DNA of 41,344 nt. Source: Acidimicrobiaceae bacterium. Its GTDB lineage: Bacteria > Actinomycetota > Acidimicrobiia > Acidimicrobiales > Aldehydirespiratoraceae. The position numbers and the translations under genes are program-made. The notes under the pieces were generated by a model. That model ran no database searches. It was not told the origin of the DNA and saw only the letters and a program-made list of their open reading frames with translations. This document shows positions 8,113 to 17,400 of the stretch, in pieces. Location: assembly GCA_016845585.1 (NCBI GenBank), contig JAERSO010000090.1, positions 1 to 41,344 of the forward strand. Direction: 5' to 3'. The stretch's first letter is position 1, and every line of letters starts with the position of its first letter.

Positions 8113-9255
8113 CTAGTCGACGCGCCAGGTTGCCGTGACCGCGGCGGCCTTGCGAAAGACGAGTCCTTGTGGACCTTTGCTGCGGCCATGGTCGAGGCGG
8201 AGGTCCACGAGGTCGCGCAGCACGGCCGTCACCGCGGCGATCGTTTCGGCGCGGGCGAGGTGGATCCCGAGACACGCGTGGGGGCCGTAGGCGAAGGTGG
8301 TCGACAAGCGATTGTTCGGTCGATCGATGCGGTATGCGTCGGGTTCGGCGAACGCGGACAGATCCCGATTGGCGGCGGCCAACGACACTTGAACGAAGTC
8401 TCCCTTCGCGATCGCGACGCCGGCGAGTTCGGTGTCGGTGGTGGCGTACCGGTCGACCGCCGAGGCCGCGGGTTCGAGCCGGAGCGACTCCTCGACCGCG
8501 GCCGGCGTGAGGGTCGGGTTCTCGAGGACCATCGCCAACTGGTCGGTGTGGGTGAGCAGGTGCCAGAGCGCATTGGCGGTGGCCGCCTCCGACGTCTCGA
8601 TGGCCCCGAACATGATGACAGCCACGTTGGACGCGACTTCGGTGGTGGTGAGGTGCTCGGCCGCCCCGGCGAGGAACCCGGCGGGATTGGCTTCGATCGT
8701 GCGACGCACGGCGGCCACGAGGGCCTCGTTGGCGGCGAGGCTCTTCTCCTTGTCGAGTCCGCCATAGATGATCGCCTCGACCTCGGCCACGATCGCGCGG
8801 TACCAGCCGAGTACCTCCGCGTCGTCCACACCGGAGAGGCCGAGGGTGCGCACGATCGTCGACACGGCGAGAGGGGCACCGATCGCAGTTCGCAGCTCGG
8901 CTTCGCCGTCGTCGGCGATCGATGCGACGAGACGGCTCGCCGCCTCGCCACACCAGGTGATCGTGTCTTCGAGCGCGCTGGTGGTGAACGCGTCTGCGAA
9001 CGGGGCTCGGTGGTGGTCGTGGGCGGCGCCGTCTGTCGACAGCATCGATGGACCCACGACCTGCCCGGTGCTGAAGCGAGGGTCGTCGACGGTGAAGGTC
9101 ACGTCATCGCGCATGGCGGCGACTGCCGTGGCGCGATCGACGATCACCCAACCATTGACCGCATCGACCCACACGACGGGTCCTTCGGCGCGGAGCCGAT
9201 GCCAGATCTGGTGCGGGTCGAGACTCAGCTGGTCGAGGGTGATCTCGGCGGGCAT
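8113..9255 (-). CDS. Cytochrome P450
   Basis: Soluble bacterial P450 of 380 residues. The heme-binding loop is FAYGPHACLGIHLAR with proximal Cys328. The K-helix ExxR is E256-R259 (EESLRLEP), and the I-helix oxygen-activation motif is GAIETS at 217-222. A WVDAVNGWVIVDRATAV segment near residue 30 fits the usual N-terminal strand region. The ATG lies only one base after the stop of the upstream MDR gene, so the pair is probably one transcript and the oxidoreductase may act on the same substrate. No ferredoxin or ferredoxin reductase is encoded next to it. The short length suits the compact CYP families of actinobacteria. Substrate unknown. Confidence 0.95.
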   Translation of the reverse strand: MPAEITLDQLSLDPHQIWHRLRAEGPVVWVDAVNGWVIVDRATAVAAMRDDVTFTVDDPRFSTGQVVGPSMLSTDGAAHDHHRAPFADAFTTSALEDTITWCGEAASRLVASIADDGEAELRTAIGAPLAVSTIVRTLGLSGVDDAEVLGWYRAIVAEVEAIIYGGLDKEKSLAANEALVAAVRRTIEANPAGFLAGAAEHLTTTEVASNVAVIMFGAIETSEAATANALWHLLTHTDQLAMVLENPTLTPAAVEESLRLEPAASAVDRYATTDTELAGVAIAKGDFVQVSLAAANRDLSAFAEPDAYRIDRPNNRLSTTFAYGPHACLGIHLARAETIAAVTAVLRDLVDLRLDHGRSKGPQGLVFRKAAAVTATWRVD

Positions 9256-9256
9256 G

Positions 9257-10348
9257 TCAGTCGGTCGGTGGGACGAGGACCAGCTTGCCGATGAAGCCCT
9301 TGGCGAGGAAGTCCTCCTGCGCCTGGACGATCTCGGAGAGGGGATAGGTACCGGCGACCACCGGCGCGATCTCGCCGCGTTCGATGTAGCCGATGAGGTT
9401 CTCGAAGACGCCGGCCTCCTGGTAGGTGCTGCCCTTGAGAGTGAGATCCTTGAGGTAGAGGTCGCGCACGTCGAGCTCGACGAGCGGTCCGGCGATGGCT
9501 CCAGCGGTGATGTAGCGACCGCCGATGCGAAGCACGTTGACGATCTGCCCCCAGCCCGGCCCGGCCACGAGGTCGACAACCACATCGACGGATTGCTCGC
9601 CGAGCTCGACGATGAGATCAGCGTCGCGGTCGACGATCCGATCGGCTCCGAGAGCCCGAACGCCGTCGGCCTTTGCGGTTCCGCTGACTGCGATCACGGT
9701 GGCGCCGCGCCGCTTGGCCAGCTGCACGGCGGCCGAGCCCACCCCGCCGGACGCGCCCGTGATGAGGACCCGCTCGGCGCCGAGCCCGATGCGGTGGAGC
9801 ATGTTTTCGGCGGTCGAGTAGGCGCACGGAATCGACGCGAGCTCGACATCGGTCCAGTCACAGTCGACGGCGTGGGTCTCACGATGGTGGGCGACGGCGT
9901 ACTGCGCGAACGCACCGTCGAATTCGGAGCCGAACACTTCCGTGACCCACGGCCGGTCACCGCTCGGATGACGCTGCATGGTGCTGACGAGCACTCGTTC
10001 GCCAATGCGGTCCGGGTCGACGTTCCCGCCCACCGCCACGATCTCGCCGGCCGCATCCGCCCCCTGGATCCGTGGGAAGTCGAGTGCTCCGCCCCAGCCG
10101 CCGTCCTCGGGCCCGTCGCCGTCCACCGCGGCCGCGTCGGCGGTGTCGACCGTGACCGTCTTGGAGTACCAACCGATCCGGGTGTTGATGTCGGTGTTGT
10201 TGACCCCCGCCGCCCGAACCCGGATCAGAACCTGGTCCTCGGACGGCTGCGGCACCGGTACGTCGGTGCGGTACTCGAGTCTGTCGAAATCGCCGGGCCC
10301 CGTCAGCAGTACCGCCGCCATCGTCGAAGGAATCGAAGTCTCCGTCAT
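9257..10348 (-). CDS. MDR-family zinc-type alcohol dehydrogenase / quinone oxidoreductase-like protein
   Basis: NAD(P)-dependent oxidoreductase of 363 residues. The GroES-like N-terminal domain has VLIRVRAAGVNNTDINTR near residue 45 and an IQGADAAGEIVAVGG segment near 98. The Rossmann domain has VLITGASGGVGSAAVQLAK near residue 195. The usual GHE catalytic zinc triad of alcohol dehydrogenases is replaced (GADAAG), which favours the zinc-free quinone-oxidoreductase/enoyl-reductase branch. It directly precedes the P450 with a one-base gap. A strong palindrome separates it from coxE upstream, so it probably starts a separate unit. Confidence 0.9.
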   Translation of the reverse strand: MTETSIPSTMAAVLLTGPGDFDRLEYRTDVPVPQPSEDQVLIRVRAAGVNNTDINTRIGWYSKTVTVDTADAAAVDGDGPEDGGWGGALDFPRIQGADAAGEIVAVGGNVDPDRIGERVLVSTMQRHPSGDRPWVTEVFGSEFDGAFAQYAVAHHRETHAVDCDWTDVELASIPCAYSTAENMLHRIGLGAERVLITGASGGVGSAAVQLAKRRGATVIAVSGTAKADGVRALGADRIVDRDADLIVELGEQSVDVVVDLVAGPGWGQIVNVLRIGGRYITAGAIAGPLVELDVRDLYLKDLTLKGSTYQEAGVFENLIGYIERGEIAPVVAGTYPLSEIVQAQEDFLAKGFIGKLVLVPPTD

Positions 10349-10377
10349 CCCAGCATCATGCCCAAAGTTGGGACGGT

Positions 10378-10412
10378 GGGGTCAGACCCCTGTCCCGTTG
10401 GGGACAGGTCTG
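10378..10412. terminator. Compound palindrome between coxE and the MDR gene
   Basis: Two nested inverted repeats lie in the 79-base gap. GGGGTCAGACCCC at 10378-10390 is a 13-base palindrome around a central A. It overlaps a long hairpin at 10383-10412 made of CAGACC-CC-TGTCCC, loop GTTG, then GGGACAGGTCTG: 12 paired bases with a 2-base bulge. It follows the coxE stop and could end that transcript; there is no clear U-tract. A third short inverted pair, GGTGGG/CCCACC at 10412-10428, touches the coxE stop. The form also suits a dispersed REP-like element, which cannot be tested within one window. Confidence 0.55.
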
Positions 10413-10427
10413 GTGGGACCGACCCAC

Positions 10428-11561
10428 CTAGGTCAGGACGTCGGCGAGGGTCTGGAGGCTGCGAAGGGAGTGACCCTCGAGGAACCGGTCGATGTGGGGG
10501 AGTGCGGCGGCCATGCCTCGGGCGGTGGGTTCGTAGCCGGGGCCGGCCTTGAGCGGGTTGACCCACACGACCCGGTGGGCGGTGCGGTGCAGTCGCGCCA
10601 TCTCCTCGGCCATCTCCTCTGGGTCGCCGCGGTCCCATCCGTCGGAGAGGATGACCACGATCGAGCCGCGGGCCATGCCGCGCACGCCCCACTCCTGGTT
10701 GAAGTGGCCGATCGCTTCGCCGAGACGGGTGCCACCGGACCAATCCACGACCTCCTCGGCCGCATCGGCGACCGCTTGGTCGACGTCGTGGGAGCCGAGC
10801 TGGCGGGTCATGCGTGTGAGGCGAGTGCCGAGGGCGAACGCCTCCACCCGGCCCCGTCCGACCACCGCGGCGTGGGCGAAGCGGATCAGTACCCGTGCGT
10901 ACGCCTCCATCGAGCCGCTCACGTCGAGGAGCAGAACGACGCGGCGGGTGCGCTCGCCACGGGTGGTGCGAGCGACCCCGATGGGCTCACCCCCGGATCG
11001 CATCGCCGCGCGGACGGTGCGGCGCAGATCGAGCCGGTCGCCGGTGTCCGATCGTTCACGGCGGCGGGACCGTTGGCGGGCGGGGTGCAGCCGCATCTCG
11101 GCCATGACCTTGTGGGCTTCGTCCAGCTCGGCGGGCGTGAACTCTGCGAAGTCCTTGTCGCGCAGGATGTCGGCGGCACTCCACCGCAGCACCTCCTGAT
11201 CCTCGCCCTCGTCGTCTGCGCCCTCGCCACCATCGGCTCCGTCGTCATCGGCGGCGACCGGGACTTCGGCGATGTCGTCGAATCGCAGCGACAGTCCCGA
11301 CGTGTTGTGGTGAAAGAAGGTGAGGAACATCGCGTCGTACATTGCGATCTCCTCGGGGCGTGAGACGAGGGTCGCCCGACCGGCCCAGTACACGTCGAGA
11401 CCCGAACCGACGCCGACGATGTCGAGCGCCTCGCGGAACCGTAGCGACTGGCTGATCGGGACCGGGAGGCCACCACGCCGCAGACAACGAACGAACCCCG
11501 CCACGACCCGACCGAGATCAGGGAGTTCGGCGACGGTGGCCGCTGGGTCGGTGACGGTCAC
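10428..11561 (-). CDS. coxE: CoxE-like VWA-domain protein
   Basis: Protein of 377 residues of the CoxE type. An N-terminal helical region carries FREALDIVG and DAMFLTFFHH, followed by a very acidic linker (about 104-124). The C-terminal von Willebrand A domain starts near residue 205, with the metal-ion-dependent adhesion motif DVSGSM at 213-218, a Thr in WSGGTRLGEA and SDGWDRGD as the third MIDAS part. In the carboxydotrophic system CoxE acts with the MoxR-like CoxD to mature the Cu/Mo active site. Here the hydroxylase is form II, so a similar maturation of a different Mo centre is inferred. GTG start at 11561, three bases after coxD ends: an operon pair. Confidence 0.93.
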   Translation of the reverse strand: MTVTDPAATVAELPDLGRVVAGFVRCLRRGGLPVPISQSLRFREALDIVGVGSGLDVYWAGRATLVSRPEEIAMYDAMFLTFFHHNTSGLSLRFDDIAEVPVAADDDGADGGEGADDEGEDQEVLRWSAADILRDKDFAEFTPAELDEAHKVMAEMRLHPARQRSRRRERSDTGDRLDLRRTVRAAMRSGGEPIGVARTTRGERTRRVVLLLDVSGSMEAYARVLIRFAHAAVVGRGRVEAFALGTRLTRMTRQLGSHDVDQAVADAAEEVVDWSGGTRLGEAIGHFNQEWGVRGMARGSIVVILSDGWDRGDPEEMAEEMARLHRTAHRVVWVNPLKAGPGYEPTARGMAAALPHIDRFLEGHSLRSLQTLADVLT

Positions 11562-11564
11562 GGC

Positions 11565-12482
11565 TCAGGCGCCGAGCGCGACCTTGATGACGGCCTCGAA
11601 CCCGTCGCTCCGAGCGCGGTCCTGGTCCTCGCGATACTTCAGGAGCGCGCCGAGCGTCTCGTCGATGTTCTGCTCGGTCAGCTCGGCGGCACCGAGCAGG
11701 TTCAGCGCGTTCGCCCAGTCGAGTGTCTCGGCAATGCCCGGTGGCTTGTAGAGCCCCATCTCGCGGAACTCGCCCGCGGCGGCCGCGACCTGGCGGGCCA
11801 GCGGCATGGCCACGGCCGGGGCCTTGGCCGCGATGATCGCGACCTCGCGCTCGAAATCGGGGTGGTCGACCCAGTGGTAGAGGGCGCGGCGCTTCAGCGC
11901 GTCGTGCACGTCGCGGGTGCGGTTCGAGGTGATCACGACGATCGGTGGGGTCTCGGCGTGAAAGGTGCCGAGTTCGGGGATCGTGACCGAGTAGTCGGAG
12001 AGCGCTTCGAGCAGAAACGCCTCGAACTCGTCGTCGGCCCGGTCGACCTCGTCGATCAGCAGCACGGGGGGCACGTCAGCGCGGTGGTCGATGGCGGCGA
12101 GCAGCGGACGGCGGATCAGGAAGCGTTCGGTGAACAGCTCGTCCTCGAGTGCATCGGCGTTTTCGGCCTGCGCGGTGCCGACGGCTTCTGCGGCGCGCAG
12201 GTGGAGCAGCTGGCGGGTGTAGTTCCACTCGTACAGCGCCTGAGCGGCGTCGATGCCGTCGTAGCACTGCAGGCGGATCAACTCGCCGCCGGTCACCGCC
12301 GCCAACACCTTGGCGACCTCGGTCTTGCCGACGCCGGCCTCGCCTTCGAGCAGCAACGGCCGCTTCAATGACGCAGCGAGATGGATCGACGTGGCGAGGC
12401 CCCGATCGCAGAGATAGTCGTGGTCGCCGAGCGCCGCGATGACCGCGTCGACCGATTCCACCAGAGCTGACGAATCAGACAT
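11565..12482 (-). CDS. coxD: CoxD-like MoxR-family AAA+ ATPase
   Basis: AAA+ ATPase of 305 residues. Walker A is GEAGVGKT at 47-54 and Walker B is VLLIDEVDRAD starting at 140. Sensor 1 is PIVVITSNRTRDVHDAL, with the arginine-rich KRRALYHWVDHPD typical of the MoxR/CoxD group, and a C-terminal lid ending KVALGA. MoxR ATPases act as chaperones with VWA partners, here CoxE directly downstream. The ATG is divergent from an MFS gene with a 66-base gap, so maturation genes and hydroxylase-side genes may be controlled from one region. Confidence 0.95.
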   Translation of the reverse strand: MSDSSALVESVDAVIAALGDHDYLCDRGLATSIHLAASLKRPLLLEGEAGVGKTEVAKVLAAVTGGELIRLQCYDGIDAAQALYEWNYTRQLLHLRAAEAVGTAQAENADALEDELFTERFLIRRPLLAAIDHRADVPPVLLIDEVDRADDEFEAFLLEALSDYSVTIPELGTFHAETPPIVVITSNRTRDVHDALKRRALYHWVDHPDFEREVAIIAAKAPAVAMPLARQVAAAAGEFREMGLYKPPGIAETLDWANALNLLGAAELTEQNIDETLGALLKYREDQDRARSDGFEAVIKVALGA

Positions 12483-12548
12483 ATGGCCTCAGGGTACGAC
12501 GCGGGAAACAGGCAGCGCCTCTTCGTACGGACGAACTAGCGTCGACGG

Positions 12549-13760
12549 GTGTCCAAGAAGCCCTACGACCCCGCACGCGTCTTCGTCCGTGCGGCCGGCC
12601 TCTCCGAGGGGATCGAGTGGGCGTTCTGGCTGGTGCTCACCGTCTGGTGGATCGTCGAGCTGAATCTCGGCCCGTTCGAACTCGTCCTGCTCGGCACGGT
12701 GCTGGAGACGTCAGTGCTGCTGGCGGAGACTCCGACCGGGGTTGTCGCCGACCTCATCTCCCGCAAGCGTTCGCTGATCATCGCTCAGGTGTTGATGGGC
12801 ATCGGCTTCGTGTGGGCGGTGGCGAGCACGAACTACTGGGTGATCCTTCCCGCCCAGGCGATGTTCGGCATCGGGTGGACGTTCCGCAGTGGCGCCGACA
12901 CCGCGTGGGTTACCGACGAGTTGAAAGGCATCGGCGATCACACCGACGATGATCTCGAACGGCTCCTCATTCGCAAGCACCGTTTCGGCATAGCGGTAGC
13001 GCTGGTGACCCTGCCGACGACGATCATCGTCGGCACGCTCACATCCGTGCGTTGGGTCGGTCTCGGTATCGGGATCATCCAGATCTCGATGGGCCTCTAT
13101 TTCCACCTGAACCTGCGCGAGGAACACTTCGTGCCGGGCATGCACCGCGAGCGTGGCTTCTTCGAGACCCTCAAGGACGGCATCCTCGCGGTTCGCAGCG
13201 CGCCTCGGCTCCGCGCCCTGGTGCTCGTCATCGTTGCGCTCGACATGGGGTCGGAGGCGTTCGACCGGCTCGGCTACAAGCACTTCCTCGACGGTGGGGG
13301 AATCGACGACGGCTCGCTCGTCGTCCTCGGGATCTTGTTCATCGCGCTCGCGTTCTCCGGGCTCGCCGCGAACGCGGTGGCGGGTCGGGTGCTGGAGTCG
13401 AACTTCGGCGTGGCCCGTCTCGCCGTCGTGCTGTTGTTCGTCGCTGCTGTGGGTGGTGCACTCGCGGCGATCACCAACATCGTCGTGGTCATCGCGATGG
13501 GCTACATGCTGCAGGACTCCACTCGCGAGGCCCTCTGGCCGGTGCTCGAGGGGTGGGCGAACCGGGATGCACCGTCGCAGGTCCGAGCCACGGTCCATTC
13601 GCTCATGGGCCAGGCAACGGCCATGGCCGAACTCGTCGGTGGCCTCACGCTGGGTGCGATCGCCGAGCTGACGTCGATCCCCGTGGTGCTCGGGATCGCG
13701 GCGGCACTGTTCGGTCTCTCCTCGCTGTTGGCAACCCGAGGCGTCGAGCCTCGCCACTAG
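12549..13760 (+). CDS. MFS transporter
   Basis: Membrane protein of 403 residues with about 12 predicted hydrophobic segments. The family hallmark between helices 2 and 3 reads GVVADLISRKRSLI, near residues 64-77. A charged central loop (about 165-215) separates the halves. It starts with GTG at 12549 (VSKKPYDPARVFV) and ends 10 bases before coxG. It may therefore be co-transcribed with the hydroxylase genes and move a substrate or product, but close annotated relatives of this type are often of unknown function. There is no sign of drug-family motifs. Confidence 0.88.
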   Translation: MSKKPYDPARVFVRAAGLSEGIEWAFWLVLTVWWIVELNLGPFELVLLGTVLETSVLLAETPTGVVADLISRKRSLIIAQVLMGIGFVWAVASTNYWVILPAQAMFGIGWTFRSGADTAWVTDELKGIGDHTDDDLERLLIRKHRFGIAVALVTLPTTIIVGTLTSVRWVGLGIGIIQISMGLYFHLNLREEHFVPGMHRERGFFETLKDGILAVRSAPRLRALVLVIVALDMGSEAFDRLGYKHFLDGGGIDDGSLVVLGILFIALAFSGLAANAVAGRVLESNFGVARLAVVLLFVAAVGGALAAITNIVVVIAMGYMLQDSTREALWPVLEGWANRDAPSQVRATVHSLMGQATAMAELVGGLTLGAIAELTSIPVVLGIAAALFGLSSLLATRGVEPRH

Positions 13761-13770
13761 GCTCGCCCGC

Positions 13771-14433
13771 ATGAAGATCGAGAACGATTTCCGTGTGGCC
13801 GCCCCGATCGAGCAGGCGTGGGCGCTCCTGACCGACATCCCGGCGATCGCCCCGTGCCTCCCCGGCGCCGAGCTCACGGGGCAGGACGGCGACACGTTCG
13901 AAGGCAAGATGAAGATCAAGGTCGGCCCTGTCACCGCGGAGTACAAGGGCACCGCCACCATCACCGAGCTCGACGAGGCGAACCATCGGGTCCTGCTCTC
14001 GGCGAGTGGCCGTGATTCTCGTGGCTCGGGCAACGCGTCGGCGGACATCACCGCAGTGATGACGCCGGACGGCGACGGCACCAACATCTCGATCGACACC
14101 GAGCTCAAGATCGCCGGCAAGGTCGCCCAGTTCGGCCGCGGTGTGATGGCCGACGTGTCGAAGAAGCTGATCGGTCAGTTCGCCGACTGCATCGGGGGCA
14201 AACTCGACCCCCCCGCTGAGGACGACGCTGAGCCGGCAGAGTCGGCGCCTGAAGAGCCCGGGGCCGAGGCCGAAGATGCGAAGGCGTCATCGGAGTCGGG
14301 CGCCGGCGCCGGTGAAACAGAGACCGAAGCACTCGATCTGCTCGATGTCGCGGGCGGCGCCATGGCGAAGAGACTCGTTCCAGTACTGGTCGCCATCGTC
14401 GTCATCATCATTCTGATCGTCGTTCTGGGTTGA
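13771..14433 (+). CDS. coxG: CoxG-like SRPBCC protein with C-terminal membrane anchor
   Basis: Protein of 220 residues. Residues 1-145 are the CoxG/SRPBCC fold, beginning MKIENDFRVAAPIEQAW and carrying IPAIAPCLPGAEL and KVGPVTAEYKGTATI. This is followed by a long acidic, Ala/Glu-rich linker (about 150-195) and a C-terminal hydrophobic helix (about 201-219) ending LIVVLG. CoxG is known to recruit CO dehydrogenase to the membrane; the C-terminal anchor here fits that role. It lies 10 bases after the MFS gene and 136 bases before coxS. No clear hairpin or gene was seen in that 136-base gap. Confidence 0.93.
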   Translation: MKIENDFRVAAPIEQAWALLTDIPAIAPCLPGAELTGQDGDTFEGKMKIKVGPVTAEYKGTATITELDEANHRVLLSASGRDSRGSGNASADITAVMTPDGDGTNISIDTELKIAGKVAQFGRGVMADVSKKLIGQFADCIGGKLDPPAEDDAEPAESAPEEPGAEAEDAKASSESGAGAGETETEALDLLDVAGGAMAKRLVPVLVAIVVIIILIVVLG

Positions 14434-14569
14434 AGGGGTAAGCGCACGCCACGCGCCACCTGATCGCACCGTTCGCGCCAGGCTCCGTGGAGGATCGTGT
14501 CGTACTGCTGGCCACACCGGCCCGATTATGGAATCCTTGGCAGCCCATCCCATCGGCTGAGGAGCGCGC

Positions 14570-15034
14570 GTGGAAGTTCAGGTCACCGTCAACGGCAAGT
14601 CCTACTCAGGGGACTGTGAACCGAGGACCTTGCTGGTCCACTTCATTCGTGAGCAACTCGGGCTCACGGGGACCAACATCGGCTGCGACACGTCGTCGTG
14701 TGGCGCGTGCACGATCCACATCGACGGCGAGTCGGTGAAGTCGTGCACGATGTTCGCGGTGCAGGCCCAAGGGGCGAACATCACCACGATCGAGGGCATG
14801 GCCGCCGATGACGGCACACTCCACCCGATGCAGCAGGCCTTCATGGAGTGCCACGGCCTCCAGTGCGGCTACTGCACCCCGGGCATGGTGATGGCGGCAA
14901 CATCACTACTCGACGAGAACCCCAACCCGACCGAGCGCGAGGTGCGGGTCGGACTCGAGGGCAACCTCTGTCGCTGTACCGGCTACCACAACATCGTCAA
15001 ATCTGTCCTGGCTGCCGCCGGGGGTGAGTCATGA
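14570..15034 (+). CDS. coxS: Molybdenum hydroxylase small subunit, 2x[2Fe-2S]
   Basis: Small electron-transfer subunit of 154 residues of the xanthine dehydrogenase/CO dehydrogenase family. The plant-ferredoxin-type cluster is bound by C39, C44, C47 and C59 ([16 protein letters not shown]). The second cluster, in the helical domain, is bound by C99, C102, C134 and C136 ([10 protein letters not shown] and NLCRCTGYH). All eight ligands are present. GTG start at 14570. The stop overlaps the large-subunit ATG (ATGA), so the two are translationally coupled. It passes electrons from the Mo centre to the FAD subunit. Confidence 0.97.
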   Translation: MEVQVTVNGKSYSGDCEPRTLLVHFIREQLGLTGTNIGCDTSSCGACTIHIDGESVKSCTMFAVQAQGANITTIEGMAADDGTLHPMQQAFMECHGLQCGYCTPGMVMAATSLLDENPNPTEREVRVGLEGNLCRCTGYHNIVKSVLAAAGGES

Positions 15035-17400
15035 GCGCCATCGGTACACCGATGCTCCGCAAGGAGGACCCGAAGCTCCTCACCGGTGAGGGCAAATACG
15101 TCGACGACATCCAGGTTGGCGGCCAGCTGTGGATGGGGATGGTGCGCAGCCCGTTCGCCCACGCCAAGGTCAACAGCATCGACACCTCCGCGGCGGCCGC
15201 GGCCGAGGGTGTCCACGCGGTCTACACCGGCTCGGATCTGCAGGACATGGGCTTGTGGCTCGCGCCCCTCCCGTGTGCGTGGCCGGTCACCGACGACATG
15301 GTCAACCCGCCGCACTTCCCGGTGGCGGTCGGTGAGGTCAACCATGTCGGCGACATCGTCGCAGTCGTTCTCGCCGATGATCGCTACGGCGCGGCCGACG
15401 CTGCCGAGTTGGTCGAGGTGGACTACGACCCGCTGCCTGCCGTGGCCTCTGTCGGCGCCGCGATGGCCGAGGATGCGATGGCGCATTCCGACCTGGCGTC
15501 CAACAAGTCGTTCCACTGGCCACTGATTCCGGATCCGGATGCCCTCGACGCGGCGTTCGCCGGTGCAGCCCACACGATCGAGGCCGAGTTCGTGCAGCAG
15601 CGGCTCATTCCGGCCGCGATGGAACCGCGCGGTGTGCTCGCCGTGCCGTCTCCGCACGGAGGCGACGTCACGCTCTATTCGGCGACGCAGGTGCCGCACA
15701 TCCTCAAGGTGATGATCGCGGCGACCACGGGCATCCCCGAGAGCAAGATCCGGGTCATCGCCCCGTCGGTGGGTGGTGGGTTCGGCGCCAAGCTCAACGT
15801 CAACCCCGATGAGCTGCTCGCCGTCACCCTCGCCAACAAGCTGGGACGCGCCGTGCGCTGGACGGAGTCGCGGTCAGAGGCCGCCTTCTCCACTCATCAG
15901 GGTCGGGCCCAGAACCAGCGCATTGAACTCGCCGCCGACGAAGACGGCAAGCTGCGCGGCGTTCGCGTTCATCTCGACGCCGACATGGGTGCGTACCTGA
16001 TGTTGATCACGCCAGGCGTCCCCCTGCTCGGCAGCTTCCTCTACACGGGCGTGTACGACGTGCCGGCGTTCGGGTTCACGTGCGACGGATGGTTCACGAA
16101 CCTCACGCCGACCGATGCGTATCGAGGAGCCGGTCGACCGGAGGCGAGCTACGCCATCGAACGAGCGATGGACATCCTGGCCTCGAAGGTGGGGGTCGGC
16201 CCCGATGAGATTCGCCGGCGCAACTACCTCGCAGGGGGTGAGCACTTCGAGAACCTCGATGTGCCCTCGACGCTCACCTTCGACTCAGGTCACTACGGAC
16301 CCAACCTCGATCGGGCACTCGAACTCGCCGGCTACGGCGACCTCCGGGCCGAGCAGCAGGCGCGCCGCGATGGCGGGTCGTCGAAGCAGCTCGGCATCGG
16401 TCTCTGCACCTATGTGGAGATTTGTGGCCTGGCACCGAGCCGGGCGCTCGGTGGCCTCAACTACGGCGCCGGTGGATGGGAGCACGCCACCGTCCGCATG
16501 TTGCCCACGGGCAAGGTCGAAGTCGTCTCGGGTTCCACGCCTCATGGTCAAGGACACGAGACCTCGTGGTCCCAGATCGTGGCCGACAAGATGGGAGTGG
16601 ATCCCGCGGATGTCGAGGTCTTGCACTCCGACACGGCGATCAGCCCGCTCGGTCTCGACACCTACGGCTCGCGTTCGCTCGCTGTCGGCGGTGTGGCGAT
16701 CGCCGCGGCCTGCGAGAAGGTGGTCGAGAAGGCCAAGCTGATCGCGGCCCACGCGATGGAGGCCAGCGCCGACGACATGGAGTTCAGCGGCGGGATGTTC
16801 TCGGTTGCCGGTTCGCCCGACAAGGCGATGGCCATCCAGGAGATCGCCTTCGGTGCCTTCACCGCCCACGACCTTCCGGATGGGATGGAGCCCAACCTGC
16901 AGGAGCAGGTCACGTGGGATCCGCCGAACTTCGCGTTCCCCTTCGGCACGCATGTCGCGGTCGTCGAGATCGACGAGGACACCGGCGGAGTCGAGTTGCT
17001 CAGCTACACGGCGGTCGACGACTGCGGTACGCAGGTCAACCCGATGATCGTCGAGGGCCAGGTCCACGGCGGCATCGTCCAGGGTGTCGCACAGGCATTG
17101 TGGGAAGGCGCCAACTATGACGAGGACGGCAACTGCACCAACCCGTCATTGATGGACTACCTCGTGCCGTCGCCGGCTGAGGTTCCGAGCTTCACACTCG
17201 ACTTCACGGTCACACCGAGCACGAGCAATCCGCTGGGTGTGAAGGGGGTGGGCGAGGCCGGCACGATCGGCTCGGCCGCCGCGGTGATCAACGCCGTCTG
17301 CGACGGCTTGAGCCCCTACGGTGTCACCGACATGGAAATGCCGGCGACGCCACAACGGGTCTGGCGAGCTATTCAGGACGGAAAGGGAGGTGCGTCATGA
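15031..17400 (+). CDS. coxL: Molybdenum hydroxylase large subunit, CoxL form II type
   Basis: Catalytic Mo-cofactor subunit of 789 residues. N-terminal a/b-hammerhead begins [20 protein letters not shown]. The cofactor-binding loop VGGGFGAK lies at 247-254. The active-site loop at 363-369 is AYRGAGR, the form II (BMS-like) signature; form I CO dehydrogenases carry AYxCSFR, with a Cys that binds copper, so true aerobic CO oxidation is unlikely. The conserved base is E742 in GVKGVGEAG. It overlaps coxS and coxM by 4 bases each. It probably hydroxylates an aromatic heterocycle or aldehyde, using water as oxygen source. The gene neighbours (hydantoinases, nucleoside-type importer) favour an N-heterocycle, but the substrate is unproven. 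Confidence 0.96.
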   Translation: MSAIGTPMLRKEDPKLLTGEGKYVDDIQVGGQLWMGMVRSPFAHAKVNSIDTSAAAAAEGVHAVYTGSDLQDMGLWLAPLPCAWPVTDDMVNPPHFPVAVGEVNHVGDIVAVVLADDRYGAADAAELVEVDYDPLPAVASVGAAMAEDAMAHSDLASNKSFHWPLIPDPDALDAAFAGAAHTIEAEFVQQRLIPAAMEPRGVLAVPSPHGGDVTLYSATQVPHILKVMIAATTGIPESKIRVIAPSVGGGFGAKLNVNPDELLAVTLANKLGRAVRWTESRSEAAFSTHQGRAQNQRIELAADEDGKLRGVRVHLDADMGAYLMLITPGVPLLGSFLYTGVYDVPAFGFTCDGWFTNLTPTDAYRGAGRPEASYAIERAMDILASKVGVGPDEIRRRNYLAGGEHFENLDVPSTLTFDSGHYGPNLDRALELAGYGDLRAEQQARRDGGSSKQLGIGLCTYVEICGLAPSRALGGLNYGAGGWEHATVRMLPTGKVEVVSGSTPHGQGHETSWSQIVADKMGVDPADVEVLHSDTAISPLGLDTYGSRSLAVGGVAIAAACEKVVEKAKLIAAHAMEASADDMEFSGGMFSVAGSPDKAMAIQEIAFGAFTAHDLPDGMEPNLQEQVTWDPPNFAFPFGTHVAVVEIDEDTGGVELLSYTAVDDCGTQVNPMIVEGQVHGGIVQGVAQALWEGANYDEDGNCTNPSLMDYLVPSPAEVPSFTLDFTVTPSTSNPLGVKGVGEAGTIGSAAAVINAVCDGLSPYGVTDMEMPATPQRVWRAIQDGKGGAS

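Noticed and set aside
15031..17400. Aerobic CO dehydrogenase (form I CoxL)
   Set aside because: The active-site loop is AYRGAGR at 363-369, without the copper-binding Cys of form I.
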